From a virus, in the IMG/VR virus record IMGVR_UViG_3300022921_001344, positions 1 through 64,000 of that record: a stretch of 64,000 nt of DNA. One strand, written 5' to 3'. The notes under the pieces were generated by a model that did no database searches, was not told where the DNA came from, and saw only the letters and a program-made list of their open reading frames with translations. This document shows, piece by piece, positions 16,556 through 24,848 of this stretch. The position numbers were made by a program, and so were the translations under genes. The stretch's first letter is position 1. Every line of letters starts with the position of its first letter.

Positions 16556-18991
16556 TTACAACCTTATATTAAATCCTAATTCGTAAGAATTCATATTATT
16601 AGAATTGATCTTAGCAGAAAAATATAAAAAATTATATCTATGTGTTAAACTAAAACTGGTTACTACCTCATCTCTATTATAATCATATTTTAAAATATCA
16701 GCAAATGTAGTTGTAGTATCATCAAATGTATTATAATAGTCTGCACCAGCAGTAAAAAGTGTTTGTCCTAATTTAGATTTATACAAATAGTTTATATCAG
16801 TAAAAACACTAAATGTATTCATTGTAAAGTCGTGTACATGAACATTGTATTGGCTACCGTTTTCCTTAAAATCTTTTATAGTTGTAAAGCCTAAAGATGC
16901 CCCACTCCTATTAAAAAATCCGTTTTCAAACTGATATCTATACTCAGTAAATGTTAAAAGTGCAGAATAATCTATATCTGCATAGCCGGTTCCATACCAC
17001 TTAGTTTTGTTATGCCCTTTTACTGTATTATTGATATAAGTTACACCTACATGCATATCACCTAGATCATAATCTATATTAATAAATCCACCTTCAGAAT
17101 TACCACTGCTTTTACCTATTGTAACTCCATATTTGTCGCCACTATGCGAATACCCTGTAATTTCCGAGTCTTCAAATTTATTATAAAACAAATTAGTTCC
17201 TGTAGTTTGCTTACGTAGGTCCTTATAGCGAATAAGATCGTCATAGACAGCATCTATGTGTCCCTTAGGCTTAGTGACTATATCTTGTTGCATTTCAGCA
17301 AAAGGGGGATCTAGTACTTGAAAGAATGTTAATGTTCTACTAGGTATACCATTTACATCTTGTTCACTCCAATTATATCCTATAAAATCATACCAATATT
17401 TTCCATCGATTTCCACAGGGAAATAGGACATTCCTTTATTACCAAATTTAGGAAAGTCATCGTAAAGCCTAAATGTACCATTGTCATTAAGTAGTACATA
17501 TGTATCCATACTAGTATCAACAATATCAAGATCTCCGTCGTGATCAAAATCCACAATAACTATATCTCCCTCTCCGTTCCATAAATTAGGATTAGTAATT
17601 CCTCCATCAGCATACTTTGTAGTTCCATACGTAGATGTCATATCTGTAAAAGATGTGCCACCATTGTTTTTAAAGAACTGTATCATTCTACCTTTATAAT
17701 AAGGGTCGTGCCTTGTAGTTGCTAAAACAATATCTATATAGCCATCACCGTCAAAATCAAATGCCTGCATATCATTGGCATTTCCGTTTTCACCAAAATA
17801 GTTATCTGGTAATTCTACCCATGCTCTATTACTCCAGTCATTATTACCGTCGTTAAAAAATACAGCACCAGCACTATTTTCGTATGTTTCTCCAAATCCA
17901 TATTCTCTGGCTAGTGCAGGATTAAACCAACCAACTGCAACATCACCATGCCCATCGTTATCAAAATCAGCAACAGTGGCAGTGGTTGGCCAAAATATTT
18001 CAGACTGTCCTACTTCATAGGGTTCAGGTATTCTATAAAAATTTTGATTTGCTGTAAAGTTTCCATTGCCGTCATTTATTAACATAGTCCATGGAATCCT
18101 GTTATTATCCCAATCGTAATCAAAAACCGGTAAAAATATATCAACATCACCGTCGCCTTCAGCATCTCCTATTGCAGTATCATGAAAAAACAGTCTGCCT
18201 AATTCTTCGTTAAAAAATAGATCGTTAGGTAAATTACTGTGACTTACATTTACTATTTTACCATTATCAGATAACATTAATGAAGAACCTAAGAATAAAT
18301 CAGTAATTCCATCGCCGTTAAAATCTGCGGCTTGACCTCCTCTATGAGAATCAGTCCAAGCACAATCACTATATGGATTACCCTGATTATCCCTAGTATG
18401 CTCTGTGGCACTAGAAGAACCTCCATATAAACAAGTAGAGCCCTCAAAAATATCATTAGATAAAATAAAATGCCCATTGCCATCATTAATAAATGCCATT
18501 AAATTAGATTCTGGAACATATTCTGTATCACCATTAAAGTAAGGCATAATGTAAAAATCCATCATACCATCACCATTTAAATCAGCCTCCCATAGGTAAC
18601 TATGAGATGTAAAATGTCTTGATTGAACTTCTTCATCACCACAAGTTTCGTTAGGGCACCCATCATGATTACCTGTAATTGTTACTTCAAAAAATCCATA
18701 ATCTGCAATTTTAAATTTTTCTGTTGGTGCTGGTAGTCCTGTTGTTGTATAAGGTGTCATACCATATGAAACTGTAATCTCATCACTGTAACCATCAATA
18801 TTAGGATAATATGTAAAAGAAAACTCATCAAAAGGTATTCTTTCATCTGTTGGTGTGGTTGAACCCCCACCATTACTTGGAGGTGGAGTAGGTGTTGCTG
18901 TAACTCCTGCACTTCCGCCACCACTTGCACAACTGGTTATAGCAAATATTACTACACCAATTAAAAATAAATCAACTAATTTCTTTAACAT
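16556..18991 (-). CDS. Lipoprotein with FG-GAP/VCBS repeats and beta-barrel-like C-terminus
   Basis: 811 residues from the ATG at 18991, which has AGGGGGAA upstream; the longer frame to 19039 lacks a signal at its start. The first 21 residues are a lipoprotein signal (MLKKL, hydrophobic core, lipobox ITSC with Cys21), followed by a Gly/Ser/Thr/Pro linker. At least six calcium-binding FG-GAP-type loops (DxNGDGxxD, DFDNDGxxD and similar) suggest an integrin-like propeller. The last 200 residues alternate aromatic and polar residues like outer-membrane strands and end GFNIRL. It should lie on the outer membrane of an infected Gram-negative cell. Adhesion, exclusion or transport are possible roles; unusual for a phage. 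Confidence 0.72.
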   Translation of the reverse strand: MLKKLVDLFLIGVVIFAITSCASGGGSAGVTATPTPPPSNGGGSTTPTDERIPFDEFSFTYYPNIDGYSDEITVSYGMTPYTTTGLPAPTEKFKIADYGFFEVTITGNHDGCPNETCGDEEVQSRHFTSHSYLWEADLNGDGMMDFYIMPYFNGDTEYVPESNLMAFINDGNGHFILSNDIFEGSTCLYGGSSSATEHTRDNQGNPYSDCAWTDSHRGGQAADFNGDGITDLFLGSSLMLSDNGKIVNVSHSNLPNDLFFNEELGRLFFHDTAIGDAEGDGDVDIFLPVFDYDWDNNRIPWTMLINDGNGNFTANQNFYRIPEPYEVGQSEIFWPTTATVADFDNDGHGDVAVGWFNPALAREYGFGETYENSAGAVFFNDGNNDWSNRAWVELPDNYFGENGNANDMQAFDFDGDGYIDIVLATTRHDPYYKGRMIQFFKNNGGTSFTDMTSTYGTTKYADGGITNPNLWNGEGDIVIVDFDHDGDLDIVDTSMDTYVLLNDNGTFRLYDDFPKFGNKGMSYFPVEIDGKYWYDFIGYNWSEQDVNGIPSRTLTFFQVLDPPFAEMQQDIVTKPKGHIDAVYDDLIRYKDLRKQTTGTNLFYNKFEDSEITGYSHSGDKYGVTIGKSSGNSEGGFINIDYDLGDMHVGVTYINNTVKGHNKTKWYGTGYADIDYSALLTFTEYRYQFENGFFNRSGASLGFTTIKDFKENGSQYNVHVHDFTMNTFSVFTDINYLYKSKLGQTLFTAGADYYNTFDDTTTTFADILKYDYNRDEVVTSFSLTHRYNFLYFSAKINSNNMNSYELGFNIRL

Positions 18992-19277
18992 GTTTACAAT
19001 TCCCCCTAAATGTATATCCTGGACAACTACACTTACCATCTTCTATGGTATATGTATTGCCGTTTGAGCCTTTTACAATTACAACATCAGAAGACAATTC
19101 TTCTGGACGTTCACCTATTTTAGTAAACTTACGTCTTGCTTTTGAAAACTGTTTTATTGGATTTTTAAATACTTTATCATTATACTGAACAAGTTGCCCT
19201 GCACTATTAACATGGTATACACCATTAGCAACTGGGTATTTGCCCCAATCAGTTATTTCCTGTAGTATCTCTATCAT
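18972..19277 (-). CDS. SWIM zinc-finger protein, 101 aa
   Basis: 101 residues. The C-terminus carries the SWIM signature CxCx8CxH (CSCPGYTFRGNCKH). The N-terminal 70 residues are basic with a YPVANGVYHV start. SWIM domains bind DNA or protein; here a DNA-handling role is plausible. Its own strong promoter (19308-19335) and AAGGTAAGGAG leader match those of moxR. The 3' end overlaps the lipoprotein start by 20 bases, so both may be on one transcript. Confidence 0.75.
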   Translation of the reverse strand: MIEILQEITDWGKYPVANGVYHVNSAGQLVQYNDKVFKNPIKQFSKARRKFTKIGERPEELSSDVVIVKGSNGNTYTIEDGKCSCPGYTFRGNCKHVKEIS

Positions 19278-19307
19278 AAATTACTCCTTACCTTAATTTA
19301 TATAACT

Positions 19308-19335
19308 ATTATAGCAAAAAATGATAATTTGTCAA
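19308..19335 (-). promoter_or_regulatory. Sigma70-like early promoter of the SWIM gene
   Basis: On the minus strand TTGACA, 16 bases, TATAAT, both boxes perfect. The leader then reads AATTAAGGTAAGGAGTAATTT before the ATG at 19277, nearly identical to the moxR leader. Confidence 0.85.
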
Positions 19336-19344
19336 CCTTAAAAG

Positions 19345-19370
19345 ATAAAAAAAGGGCGCCTAAACACCCT
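19345..19370 (-). terminator. Rho-independent terminator after the winged-helix gene
   Basis: On the minus strand AGGGTG, loop TTTAGG, CGCCCT (one G-U pair), then seven T. It lies 20 bases after the stop at 19391 and just before the SWIM promoter, insulating the two units. Confidence 0.8.
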
Positions 19371-19390
19371 TTTTCTAACATAAGTTAAAC

Positions 19391-19648
19391 TTATGAAGTA
19401 GCCAATGCTTTATAACCAGCGGCAATAACAGCTCTAGAAGGTGTACCTAATCTGTACACATTTCTGCTTCTGTTTTTAGTGTCAGTCACTGTGTTCAAAT
19501 AGATTGGAAATCCTTTGAATCTTAGTGATTGAATCACTGCTTGTGGATTACCAGCACCAAATTGTGCTCTAATTTGAGCTGAACTTAAAGTTCTGCCTGA
19601 TTGTAGTGCTGTAAGCACTTTCATTTCTTTAGTTGTTGAAGTAGTCAT
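19391..19648 (-). CDS. Winged helix-turn-helix-like small protein, 85 aa
   Basis: 85 residues: a helical part KEMKVLTALQSGRTLSSAQI, a second helix GNPQAVIQSLRFKG, then a two-strand wing PIYLNTVTD...RNVYRLG. This is the layout of a winged helix DNA-binding domain, and similar small proteins are common in T4-like marine phages. It is a single-gene unit with perfect promoter boxes and its own terminator, so it is probably strongly expressed early. A role as transcriptional regulator is inferred. Confidence 0.65.
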   Translation of the reverse strand: MTTSTTKEMKVLTALQSGRTLSSAQIRAQFGAGNPQAVIQSLRFKGFPIYLNTVTDTKNRSRNVYRLGTPSRAVIAAGYKALATS

Positions 19649-19703
19649 ATGACCTCCTATTTTTCTTCATTAAACAAAGCACTATTTTCATAGTATTAAA
19701 TAC

Positions 19704-19731
19704 ATTATACATTCTTTTTACTTTTTGTCAA
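19704..19731 (-). promoter_or_regulatory. Sigma70-like early promoter of the winged-helix gene
   Basis: Minus strand TTGACA, 16 bases, TATAAT, both boxes perfect, 56 bases before the ATG at 19648. AGGAGG precedes the start. Confidence 0.85.
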
Positions 19732-19742
19732 CCTTTATATAA

Positions 19743-19770
19743 GAAAAAAGTGCCCTGTTTCCAGGGCACT
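19743..19770 (-). terminator. Rho-independent terminator after moxR
   Basis: On the minus strand AGTGCCCTG, tetraloop GAAA, CAGGGCACT: a perfect 9-bp stem followed by TTTTTTC. Confidence 0.88.
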
Positions 19771-19772
19771 CA

Positions 19773-19819
19773 CCTTGTGCGTTCTTTAGGTAGGGAGTAA
19801 CATAGGTAGGCGCACAAGG
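19773..19819. other. Second hairpin in the moxR 3' region
   Basis: CCTTGTGCG at 19773-19781 and CGCACAAGG at 19811-19819 form a perfect 9-bp stem with a 29-base loop rich in TAGG repeats on the plus strand. It lies between the moxR stop and its terminator, so the transcript ends in two stacked hairpins. It could be an RNA-stabilising element or a small 3'-derived RNA. Confidence 0.5.
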
Positions 19820-19830
19820 ATTTTTAACTA

Positions 19831-20937
19831 TTATACTATGTACTTAATATATTTTTTACTAAATGTATCCCTAAGTTCCTTATCAAGATCAGTTCTCACA
19901 TTAAATTTAATGTTATAATCTTTCATTATAGTTCTAAATAAGAACACAACCATTTCTGGTTCAAAGTTATCAAAACTAAATCTTATAACATTATTAAGAG
20001 ACTTAACAAAATCTTTATCTAGACCTTTATCCAAATACTTTTCATTTAGCTCGTATGCAATTCCTACAACCAAACTATATTTTGCACTAAGCTCAGAACT
20101 AACCTTGTTATCAAGTTTCTTTGCTTTTCCGTCTAAAATATCGCTTGGATTAGGAAGATGTTTAGCAACTTTTCTGTGTTCTACAAATTTTATTGACATT
20201 CCTTCACCTATAGCACCTGCAATTTCTGCCTTTTGTTCAAAACTTTCAGCAGTATCAAAGCCTGATGCACCAAGCATTTCACTAACAAAGGTCCAACTTC
20301 TTGGTGTAGCAAAAGCCTGCGAACTAGATTTTGGATCAAAATCAAACAAGTCGCCTTTGCTGTAAGTTAAGTAACCTACAACATCAGGGTGTACGTTGTT
20401 ATTAACAGCCCATTGTTGCCAATCATCAAAATTAACATCCATATTAATGTGTCTAAATCTGTTAGCCAATGGGGCAGGCATTCTAAATGTAACACCTCTA
20501 TCAGTCTCTCTGTTACCTGCGGCAACTATTCTGACGTTCTCTGGTAGTCTGTATTGCCCTACTCTTCTGTTTAATACTAGTTGATACGCCGCGGCCTGCA
20601 CACTTGGAGGTGCTGAATTAAGCTCATCTAAAAATAAAACAACATTATCATACTGACTAGCGAATTCTTCACTAGGAAGATCTGCTGGGGGCGACCACTC
20701 CATAGTATTTGTTTCTGGATTTCTAAAAGGATATCCTCTTAGATCGGTTGGCTCTAATAATGCTAAACGCATATCAATCATTGTAGCATTACCTAAATCA
20801 CCACTATTAACAATAGACTCAACAAGTTCGGATTTTCCAATTCCTGGAGGCCCCCAAACAAATATTGGTCTATTTACTTTAAATGATCTTAACAGAATTG
20901 GTTTAACCTGTGTTGATCTGACTTTTAATGTTTCCAT
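19831..20937 (-). CDS. MoxR-type AAA+ ATPase
   Basis: 368 residues. Walker A GPPGIGKSE (residues 29-37), Walker B VVLFLDELN near residues 95-103, sensor 1 AAGNRETD and the arginine-finger region PLANRFRH. The family (MoxR/CbbQ/GvpN-like) works as a chaperone-like remodeller, usually with a VWA-domain partner. That partner is likely the protein at 45569-46885, which has the same promoter type and leader. The C-terminal 130 residues are a helical lid. Start supported by AAAGGAG. Confidence 0.85.
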   Translation of the reverse strand: METLKVRSTQVKPILLRSFKVNRPIFVWGPPGIGKSELVESIVNSGDLGNATMIDMRLALLEPTDLRGYPFRNPETNTMEWSPPADLPSEEFASQYDNVVLFLDELNSAPPSVQAAAYQLVLNRRVGQYRLPENVRIVAAGNRETDRGVTFRMPAPLANRFRHINMDVNFDDWQQWAVNNNVHPDVVGYLTYSKGDLFDFDPKSSSQAFATPRSWTFVSEMLGASGFDTAESFEQKAEIAGAIGEGMSIKFVEHRKVAKHLPNPSDILDGKAKKLDNKVSSELSAKYSLVVGIAYELNEKYLDKGLDKDFVKSLNNVIRFSFDNFEPEMVVFLFRTIMKDYNIKFNVRTDLDKELRDTFSKKYIKYIV

Positions 20938-20968
20938 AAATTACTCCTTTACCTTAATTTACTATATT

Positions 20969-20996
20969 AGTATACTACAATTAAAGAGTTTGTCAA
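20969..20996 (-). promoter_or_regulatory. Sigma70-like early promoter of moxR
   Basis: Minus strand TTGACA, 16 bases, TATACT, 32 bases before the ATG at 20937. The leader AATTAAGGTAAAGGAGTAA is shared with the SWIM gene. Confidence 0.82.
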
Positions 20997-21014
20997 GTCT
21001 TTTTTTAGATTTTT

Positions 21015-21446
21015 TTACATTTTATCTATAAATGTATGAATGTCATTACCGTTAAGTTTATACCATGCGGCATCTTCCTTGCAATATAAAACAAGTTTCT
21101 TTTTTGTAAAATAATAAGGCCATTCCATTGCATCATCTAAAAATAAATACATTTTAGGAGTAGGATTTATATCATGAGAAAAATCCCAATATTCAAAGTT
21201 TCTTTTTAATATTTCATTACCTAAAGATGTAAGTCTTAGACCTTGTGGTACTCCATTTTTTAAACGAAAATTACTAAAAATTTTATATCCTAATTTTTCT
21301 TTAGGTATATCTTTAAACTTTTCATAGAATTTGGAGTTTTTTGGTATGTTTGGTATTCTGGATCTATTATGTAGTAGACCTTCAGAAAGAATAGATTGTA
21401 TAGAATTAATTATTTTATATTGTAAAGACTCTTTTTCATTCATCAT
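21015..21446 (-). CDS. Hypothetical phage protein, 143 aa
   Basis: 143 residues, no family recognised. Aromatic-rich C-terminal part ([22 protein letters not shown]) and a [23 protein letters not shown] segment that may be a winged-helix-like fold. It overlaps the gene upstream by 11 bases and so is co-translated with it. The start could be the ATG at 21446 or the one at 21443. Confidence 0.6.
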   Translation of the reverse strand: MMNEKESLQYKIINSIQSILSEGLLHNRSRIPNIPKNSKFYEKFKDIPKEKLGYKIFSNFRLKNGVPQGLRLTSLGNEILKRNFEYWDFSHDINPTPKMYLFLDDAMEWPYYFTKKKLVLYCKEDAAWYKLNGNDIHTFIDKM

Positions 21447-21732
21447 CTTCCAATACTACTACACCAGAAGTAAGTTTGATAACCTGAAAATCTTCTGTAT
21501 CAAATAGTTTATTCAATCTTTCTGCAAGATTAAAAGCATGACCACTATTGCTGAAAGAAACTTTTTTGTATTTTGGTCCTGGATAAGAAACTAATTTATT
21601 AAGAACTCTTAAATTTATTGGTTTTTCTTTATAAAATACACTATAGATAGCATCAGCAGATAGAATCTGTTCTGCTTTGTATGTCTGCTTGTTTATAGAT
21701 TCTAAAAGTATATCTGGCTTAGGTCTGCTCAT
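21436..21732 (-). CDS. Hypothetical phage protein, 98 aa
   Basis: 98 residues, starting [15 protein letters not shown]; the last 30 residues ([22 protein letters not shown]) look like a small beta domain. Not assigned to a family. The gene has a late-type GATAAATA 24 bases upstream and heads a two-gene unit with the next protein. Confidence 0.65.
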   Translation of the reverse strand: MSRPKPDILLESINKQTYKAEQILSADAIYSVFYKEKPINLRVLNKLVSYPGPKYKKVSFSNSGHAFNLAERLNKLFDTEDFQVIKLTSGVVVLEDDE

Positions 21733-21755
21733 ATGTGTAATCTCCTATACACATA

Positions 21756-21763
21756 TATTTATC
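21756..21763 (-). promoter_or_regulatory. T4-type late promoter (GATAAATA)
   Basis: GATAAATA on the minus strand, 23 bases before the ATG at 21732, followed by an AGGAG ribosome site. Confidence 0.55.
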
Positions 21764-21785
21764 ATTTTTTTATTAAAACAGTTGT

Positions 21786-22235
21786 TTATTTTCCTGGTAA
21801 TCCTGCTTCAATAAAAGCACCAATTGTTTCCATGTCTTTATCACTAAGCATTCCTGCCTGTGCCCACATAGTGCTACTCATTGCACCAACTTGTTCTTTG
21901 TTTTTGTATTGTACAAGTCTTTGAACAATGTATGCTTTGTCTTTGCCTTGTAAACTTGGGAAAGGTCCCATACCGCCACCGTCTTGTCCGTGACATGCGG
22001 CACAACCTGCCCATAAACTTCTTATGGAACTAAACTCGTCCAAGTTAGCCAACTCCTTCTTTCTTTGTTCTATTTCAACAACTGTACCGTTAAGAGCCAC
22101 ATATTCTTCGTAGCATTCTCCTGTACACGACCCCTGACTTGAATATCCTGTATATTCTAAATCTGGGTAAATTTTAAAACCAAAGAACAATGCTATTGCC
22201 ATTGTTCCTAATAATGCCATTCCTAATTCTTTCAT
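21786..22235 (-). CDS. Membrane-anchored class I cytochrome c
   Basis: 149 residues. Hydrophobic N-terminus (residues 4-20) as an uncleaved anchor or signal, then a short CxxxC pair (Cys37, Cys41). The heme-binding CAACH has Cys78, Cys81 and His82 and is followed by GQDGGGMGPFPSL. A Met119 or Met123 in GAMSSTMW is the likely sixth ligand, and a final helix completes the fold. It resembles the small soluble electron carriers of the c553/c5 type. The protein would be exported and loaded with heme by host machinery. It overlaps the glutaredoxin stop by one base. Probably supports electron transfer to a terminal oxidase during infection (inference). Confidence 0.85.
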   Translation of the reverse strand: MKELGMALLGTMAIALFFGFKIYPDLEYTGYSSQGSCTGECYEEYVALNGTVVEIEQRKKELANLDEFSSIRSLWAGCAACHGQDGGGMGPFPSLQGKDKAYIVQRLVQYKNKEQVGAMSSTMWAQAGMLSDKDMETIGAFIEAGLPGK

Positions 22236-22465
22236 TACTTACTTGCTTCTACTAAGGCTTTGTATTCTGTAAAGCCGCCTATCTTCTCGCCGTTTACTAT
22301 AATTTGTGGGAATGTTCTTGCTCCTGGAAAAGTTTCGAATAACTCTTCTCTGCTGAAGTCTTCATCTAACATTTTATATATTAATTCATGTCCTTCTCTT
22401 TCTGCTAGACCTTTTGCTTGTACACAAAATGGACATGCTGGTTTACTGTATATTTCTACTTTCAT
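22235..22465 (-). CDS. Glutaredoxin
   Basis: 76 residues, the usual size of a phage glutaredoxin. Active-site CPFC (Cys11, Cys14), cis-proline TFPQI and the glutathione-binding GGFTE are all present. Reduces disulfides, in phages commonly for ribonucleotide reductase. It overlaps both the cold-shock gene and the cytochrome c gene by one base. Confidence 0.9.
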   Translation of the reverse strand: MKVEIYSKPACPFCVQAKGLAEREGHELIYKMLDEDFSREELFETFPGARTFPQIIVNGEKIGGFTEYKALVEASK

Positions 22466-22680
22466 TATTCGCTTTTAGTTTTAGGTGTGAGATCACACGT
22501 TGAGTTAATTTCCATACCGTTAATTTCCCTATTAAATTCTACTTCCATACCTTTTAATAATTCAGCAGGGGCAGGAGGATTTACAATATGATGTCTTTTA
22601 ACATACACATTATTCTTACCTTCAGATACTACACCGTAATGTTTTCTACTATTCCAAAAATTTAATGTGCCTGTATTCAT
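22465..22680 (-). CDS. Cold-shock-domain protein, 71 aa
   Basis: 71 residues from the ATG at 22680. GTLNFWNSRKHYGVV matches the RNP1-type start of a cold-shock OB fold, and NVYVKRHHI the RNP2-type strand. The usual phenylalanines are partly replaced. Likely a single-strand nucleic acid binder. The frame is open to an ATG at 22740, but that extension overlaps the neighbour and is not part of the fold. A perfect TATAAATA sits five bases before the ATG, so the transcript would start at the start codon itself. Confidence 0.78.
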   Translation of the reverse strand: MNTGTLNFWNSRKHYGVVSEGKNNVYVKRHHIVNPPAPAELLKGMEVEFNREINGMEINSTCDLTPKTKSE

Positions 22681-22685
22681 AACTG

Positions 22686-22693
22686 TATTTATA
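22686..22693 (-). promoter_or_regulatory. T4-type late promoter (TATAAATA), apparently leaderless
   Basis: Exact T4 late consensus TATAAATA on the minus strand, with five bases (CAGTT) between it and the ATG at 22680. Since T4 late transcripts begin about six bases after this box, the mRNA should begin at the ATG. Confidence 0.7.
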
Positions 22694-22700
22694 TTTTTAT

Positions 22701-22976
22701 CTAAGGATCTATTCTTAATTTGGCATGTATCAAATCCCATTTACTTTCAAATGTTAAAATTAAAGTTTGATCTTTATACCAGTCTTCATTAGAATAGTTC
22801 ATATTTTTATGTGGTAAGAAATGCCAACCAAATTTTTTCCTGCAAATCTTTTTTAATTCTCCGATAGCAACACCAGATAAACCATGTTTAGGTGCACAAT
22901 TCCATTGATATTTAAATATATGATTGTATCCATAACCTTCTGGTAAAGATAAAGTTTCAGTTAAATTGTCCGCCAT
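22701..22976 (-). CDS. Hypothetical phage protein, 91 aa
   Basis: 91 residues with conserved-looking aromatic positions (YQWNCAPKHGLSG, FGWHFLPHKNM, DWYKDQTLILTF). Its composition is like a small enzyme- or structure-associated phage protein. Not assigned. It begins 20 bases inside the 55-residue gene upstream. Confidence 0.65.
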   Translation of the reverse strand: MADNLTETLSLPEGYGYNHIFKYQWNCAPKHGLSGVAIGELKKICRKKFGWHFLPHKNMNYSNEDWYKDQTLILTFESKWDLIHAKLRIDP

Positions 22977-23124
22977 CTAAATTTATTTCTTGAATTTTAT
23001 TTTCTGCAGTTGTGTCTATATTATCTAAAATACTTAATAACCAATCAACATTAACATTAAATTCTTTATGCCCTGATTTCTTTAAATTTTTTAAATGAAG
23101 AACTAATTCTTGTAATTCTGTCAT
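22957..23124 (-). CDS. Hypothetical small protein, 55 aa
   Basis: 55 residues (MTELQELVLHLKNLKK... ending DGGQFN), amphipathic helices throughout. It fills the gap between two other genes, starts in TAAATGA overlap with the upstream stop and ends 20 bases inside the next gene. The position and length make it a probable real gene although no family is recognised. Confidence 0.6.
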   Translation of the reverse strand: MTELQELVLHLKNLKKSGHKEFNVNVDWLLSILDNIDTTAENKIQEINLDGGQFN

Positions 23125-23639
23125 TTATTTTTTAATTTATTAAGTTTTTTAACTTCTGTCTTACATTCTATTTCAGTTTTGAAAGGACCTATATATCCAT
23201 AAGTAGCAAGAGTAACATACTTAGGACCTTTTGCTCTTTTCCAACCTTTTTCAAAATTAATTCCGTACCAACCAGCGGCATAATAAACATCGCTGTCAGA
23301 TGTTTTAGTATACAATGGAACTCTTTCATCATAATCAGGATGAGATGTATCTAAAGGATATGGATTTTCGTAGTCTATTTGGTACCCTTTTATGAAAAAT
23401 TCTTCACTTACTACAGTAGGCTCATCTACTTGTTCAGTAAATAAATGTACATTGCCAAAATGTTTGACTACAGCAGTTTCGTCTTCAAATTTGACTGATT
23501 CTTTTCCAGTAATATAAAAAAACTTTTCCTGAATATCTTTATTTAAAATGCCAAGTCTTTTTTCTCCTTGACGTACAAGCCATGCAACATCACTTATTTG
23601 TTGTAATTGAGTTTTACTTTTTCTTTTATTCTTTACCAT
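23121..23639 (-). CDS. Hypothetical phage protein, 172 aa
   Basis: 172 residues. Basic N-terminus (KNKRKSKTQ), a beta-rich middle and a YTKTSDSDVYYAAGWYG segment. No family recognised. Linked by overlaps on both sides within the operon that also carries the FEN-type nuclease. Confidence 0.65.
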   Translation of the reverse strand: MVKNKRKSKTQLQQISDVAWLVRQGEKRLGILNKDIQEKFFYITGKESVKFEDETAVVKHFGNVHLFTEQVDEPTVVSEEFFIKGYQIDYENPYPLDTSHPDYDERVPLYTKTSDSDVYYAAGWYGINFEKGWKRAKGPKYVTLATYGYIGPFKTEIECKTEVKKLNKLKNK

Positions 23640-23866
23640 GCTTTATTCTCCTTATTTCCGTAATCTTCATCTTTACCTACAATCTTTCCATCAATAGAAT
23701 ATAATTGTTTATTTGGTGTGCCTTTAGAATTTTTAAATTCTTCTGGACATACATCTTGTCTCATTTGTCTATATACTTTAATTTGATCTGGACTTGTATA
23801 TATCCAATGTGGATTTGCTGGCCAATCCATTGTTATACGTTTGATAGCTCTATCCAACTTGTCCAT
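23633..23866 (-). CDS. Hypothetical phage protein, 77 aa
   Basis: 77 residues, WPANPHWIYTSPDQIKVYRQ in the middle and a charged C-terminus. It overlaps the nuclease gene upstream by 17 bases. Function unknown. Confidence 0.6.
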   Translation of the reverse strand: MDKLDRAIKRITMDWPANPHWIYTSPDQIKVYRQMRQDVCPEEFKNSKGTPNKQLYSIDGKIVGKDEDYGNKENKAW

Positions 23867-24848
23867 TTAAAAACTCTGCATAGTCACCTGGGTTTTGAGA
23901 CATTCTTTCTAAATTCCACTTAGCACAAAACTTCATAAAATACACACCTACTTGTTGTTTAGGTTCTTGTAGTTTTGCATTTTCAATAATTTGTTTACTT
24001 TCTGCTTTTACTTCATCAGGTTGTTGTGTGAGATCTATAAGAATCTTATTACGTTCAAAGTCATCTCTAACTCTATGTTCTTGTTCTTCATGATCAACCC
24101 AACGTTGTAACATAAAGTTATTAAAGTTATAACCTCCATTATGTCTATCATCAAATGCTTCAGTAATACCTGTCTTGTTTTTAGTGCCTTTTAGTCTTGC
24201 ACCAGGATAGGCACTAAACACATTATCAGCACTATCTCCTCTTACACACTTCTCAAACAATACCCATTCAGGTACTACTGGTGTTTTCTTTTCGTTTGTC
24301 TTTTTATCTATAACCCATTCACCTGTTTTTGCATTTTTAAAGCCTTCAAGTGAAACTATTTGATCTGTTGTGCCATTATATTGTATAACATTATCCGCAA
24401 GTAATTGATAAAAGTCACTATCAGTACTAATTATAACATGCTTATCTTCTGGGTGTTCTTGTATCCAAGTAGCAATTAAATCATCTGCTTCTGCATTAGG
24501 TTGTTGTATAACACTTACATTAGTACGTTCTTCTAAAAATTTAGTTAAATCATTATATGATTCAAAAAACAATTCGTCATCTTCTTGCTCTTTAACACTT
24601 CTTTTGTCCATTAGAACTTTTCTATTTGCTTTGTAAGGAGGATAAAAGTCTTTACGCCAACTTCTACCTTCTAAACACATAACAACATGATCACCATCAA
24701 AGTCGTTCCATACTTTCTTAATACTGTTAAACATAATATGCATGGCCATTCCAACACGCATGTCAATATCCTTACCGCCGCCTACATGTTTGGCACGAAA
24801 GAACATGTTTAAACTATCTACTAATATGTATGTTTTTTTACTCATCAT
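23850..24848 (-). CDS. FEN/RNase H-type 5'-3' exonuclease (T4 rnh-like)
   Basis: 332 residues. The N-terminal acidic site ILVDSLNMFFRAKH, the helical arch PPYKANR, the acidic pair STDSDFYQLL and the H3TH-like GDSADNVFSAYPG are those of the T4 RNase H/5'-3' exonuclease family, which removes RNA primers and flaps during lagging-strand synthesis. Slightly longer than T4 RNase H (305). Start overlaps the upstream stop by 11 bases. Confidence 0.85.
   Translation of the reverse strand: MMSKKTYILVDSLNMFFRAKHVGGGKDIDMRVGMAMHIMFNSIKKVWNDFDGDHVVMCLEGRSWRKDFYPPYKANRKVLMDKRSVKEQEDDELFFESYNDLTKFLEERTNVSVIQQPNAEADDLIATWIQEHPEDKHVIISTDSDFYQLLADNVIQYNGTTDQIVSLEGFKNAKTGEWVIDKKTNEKKTPVVPEWVLFEKCVRGDSADNVFSAYPGARLKGTKNKTGITEAFDDRHNGGYNFNNFMLQRWVDHEEQEHRVRDDFERNKILIDLTQQPDEVKAESKQIIENAKLQEPKQQVGVYFMKFCAKWNLERMSQNPGDYAEFLNGQVG

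Noticed and set aside
22681-22740. Longer start for the cold-shock protein
   Set aside because: The added 20 residues overlap the neighbouring gene and do not belong to the fold. A perfect late promoter sits within that stretch.
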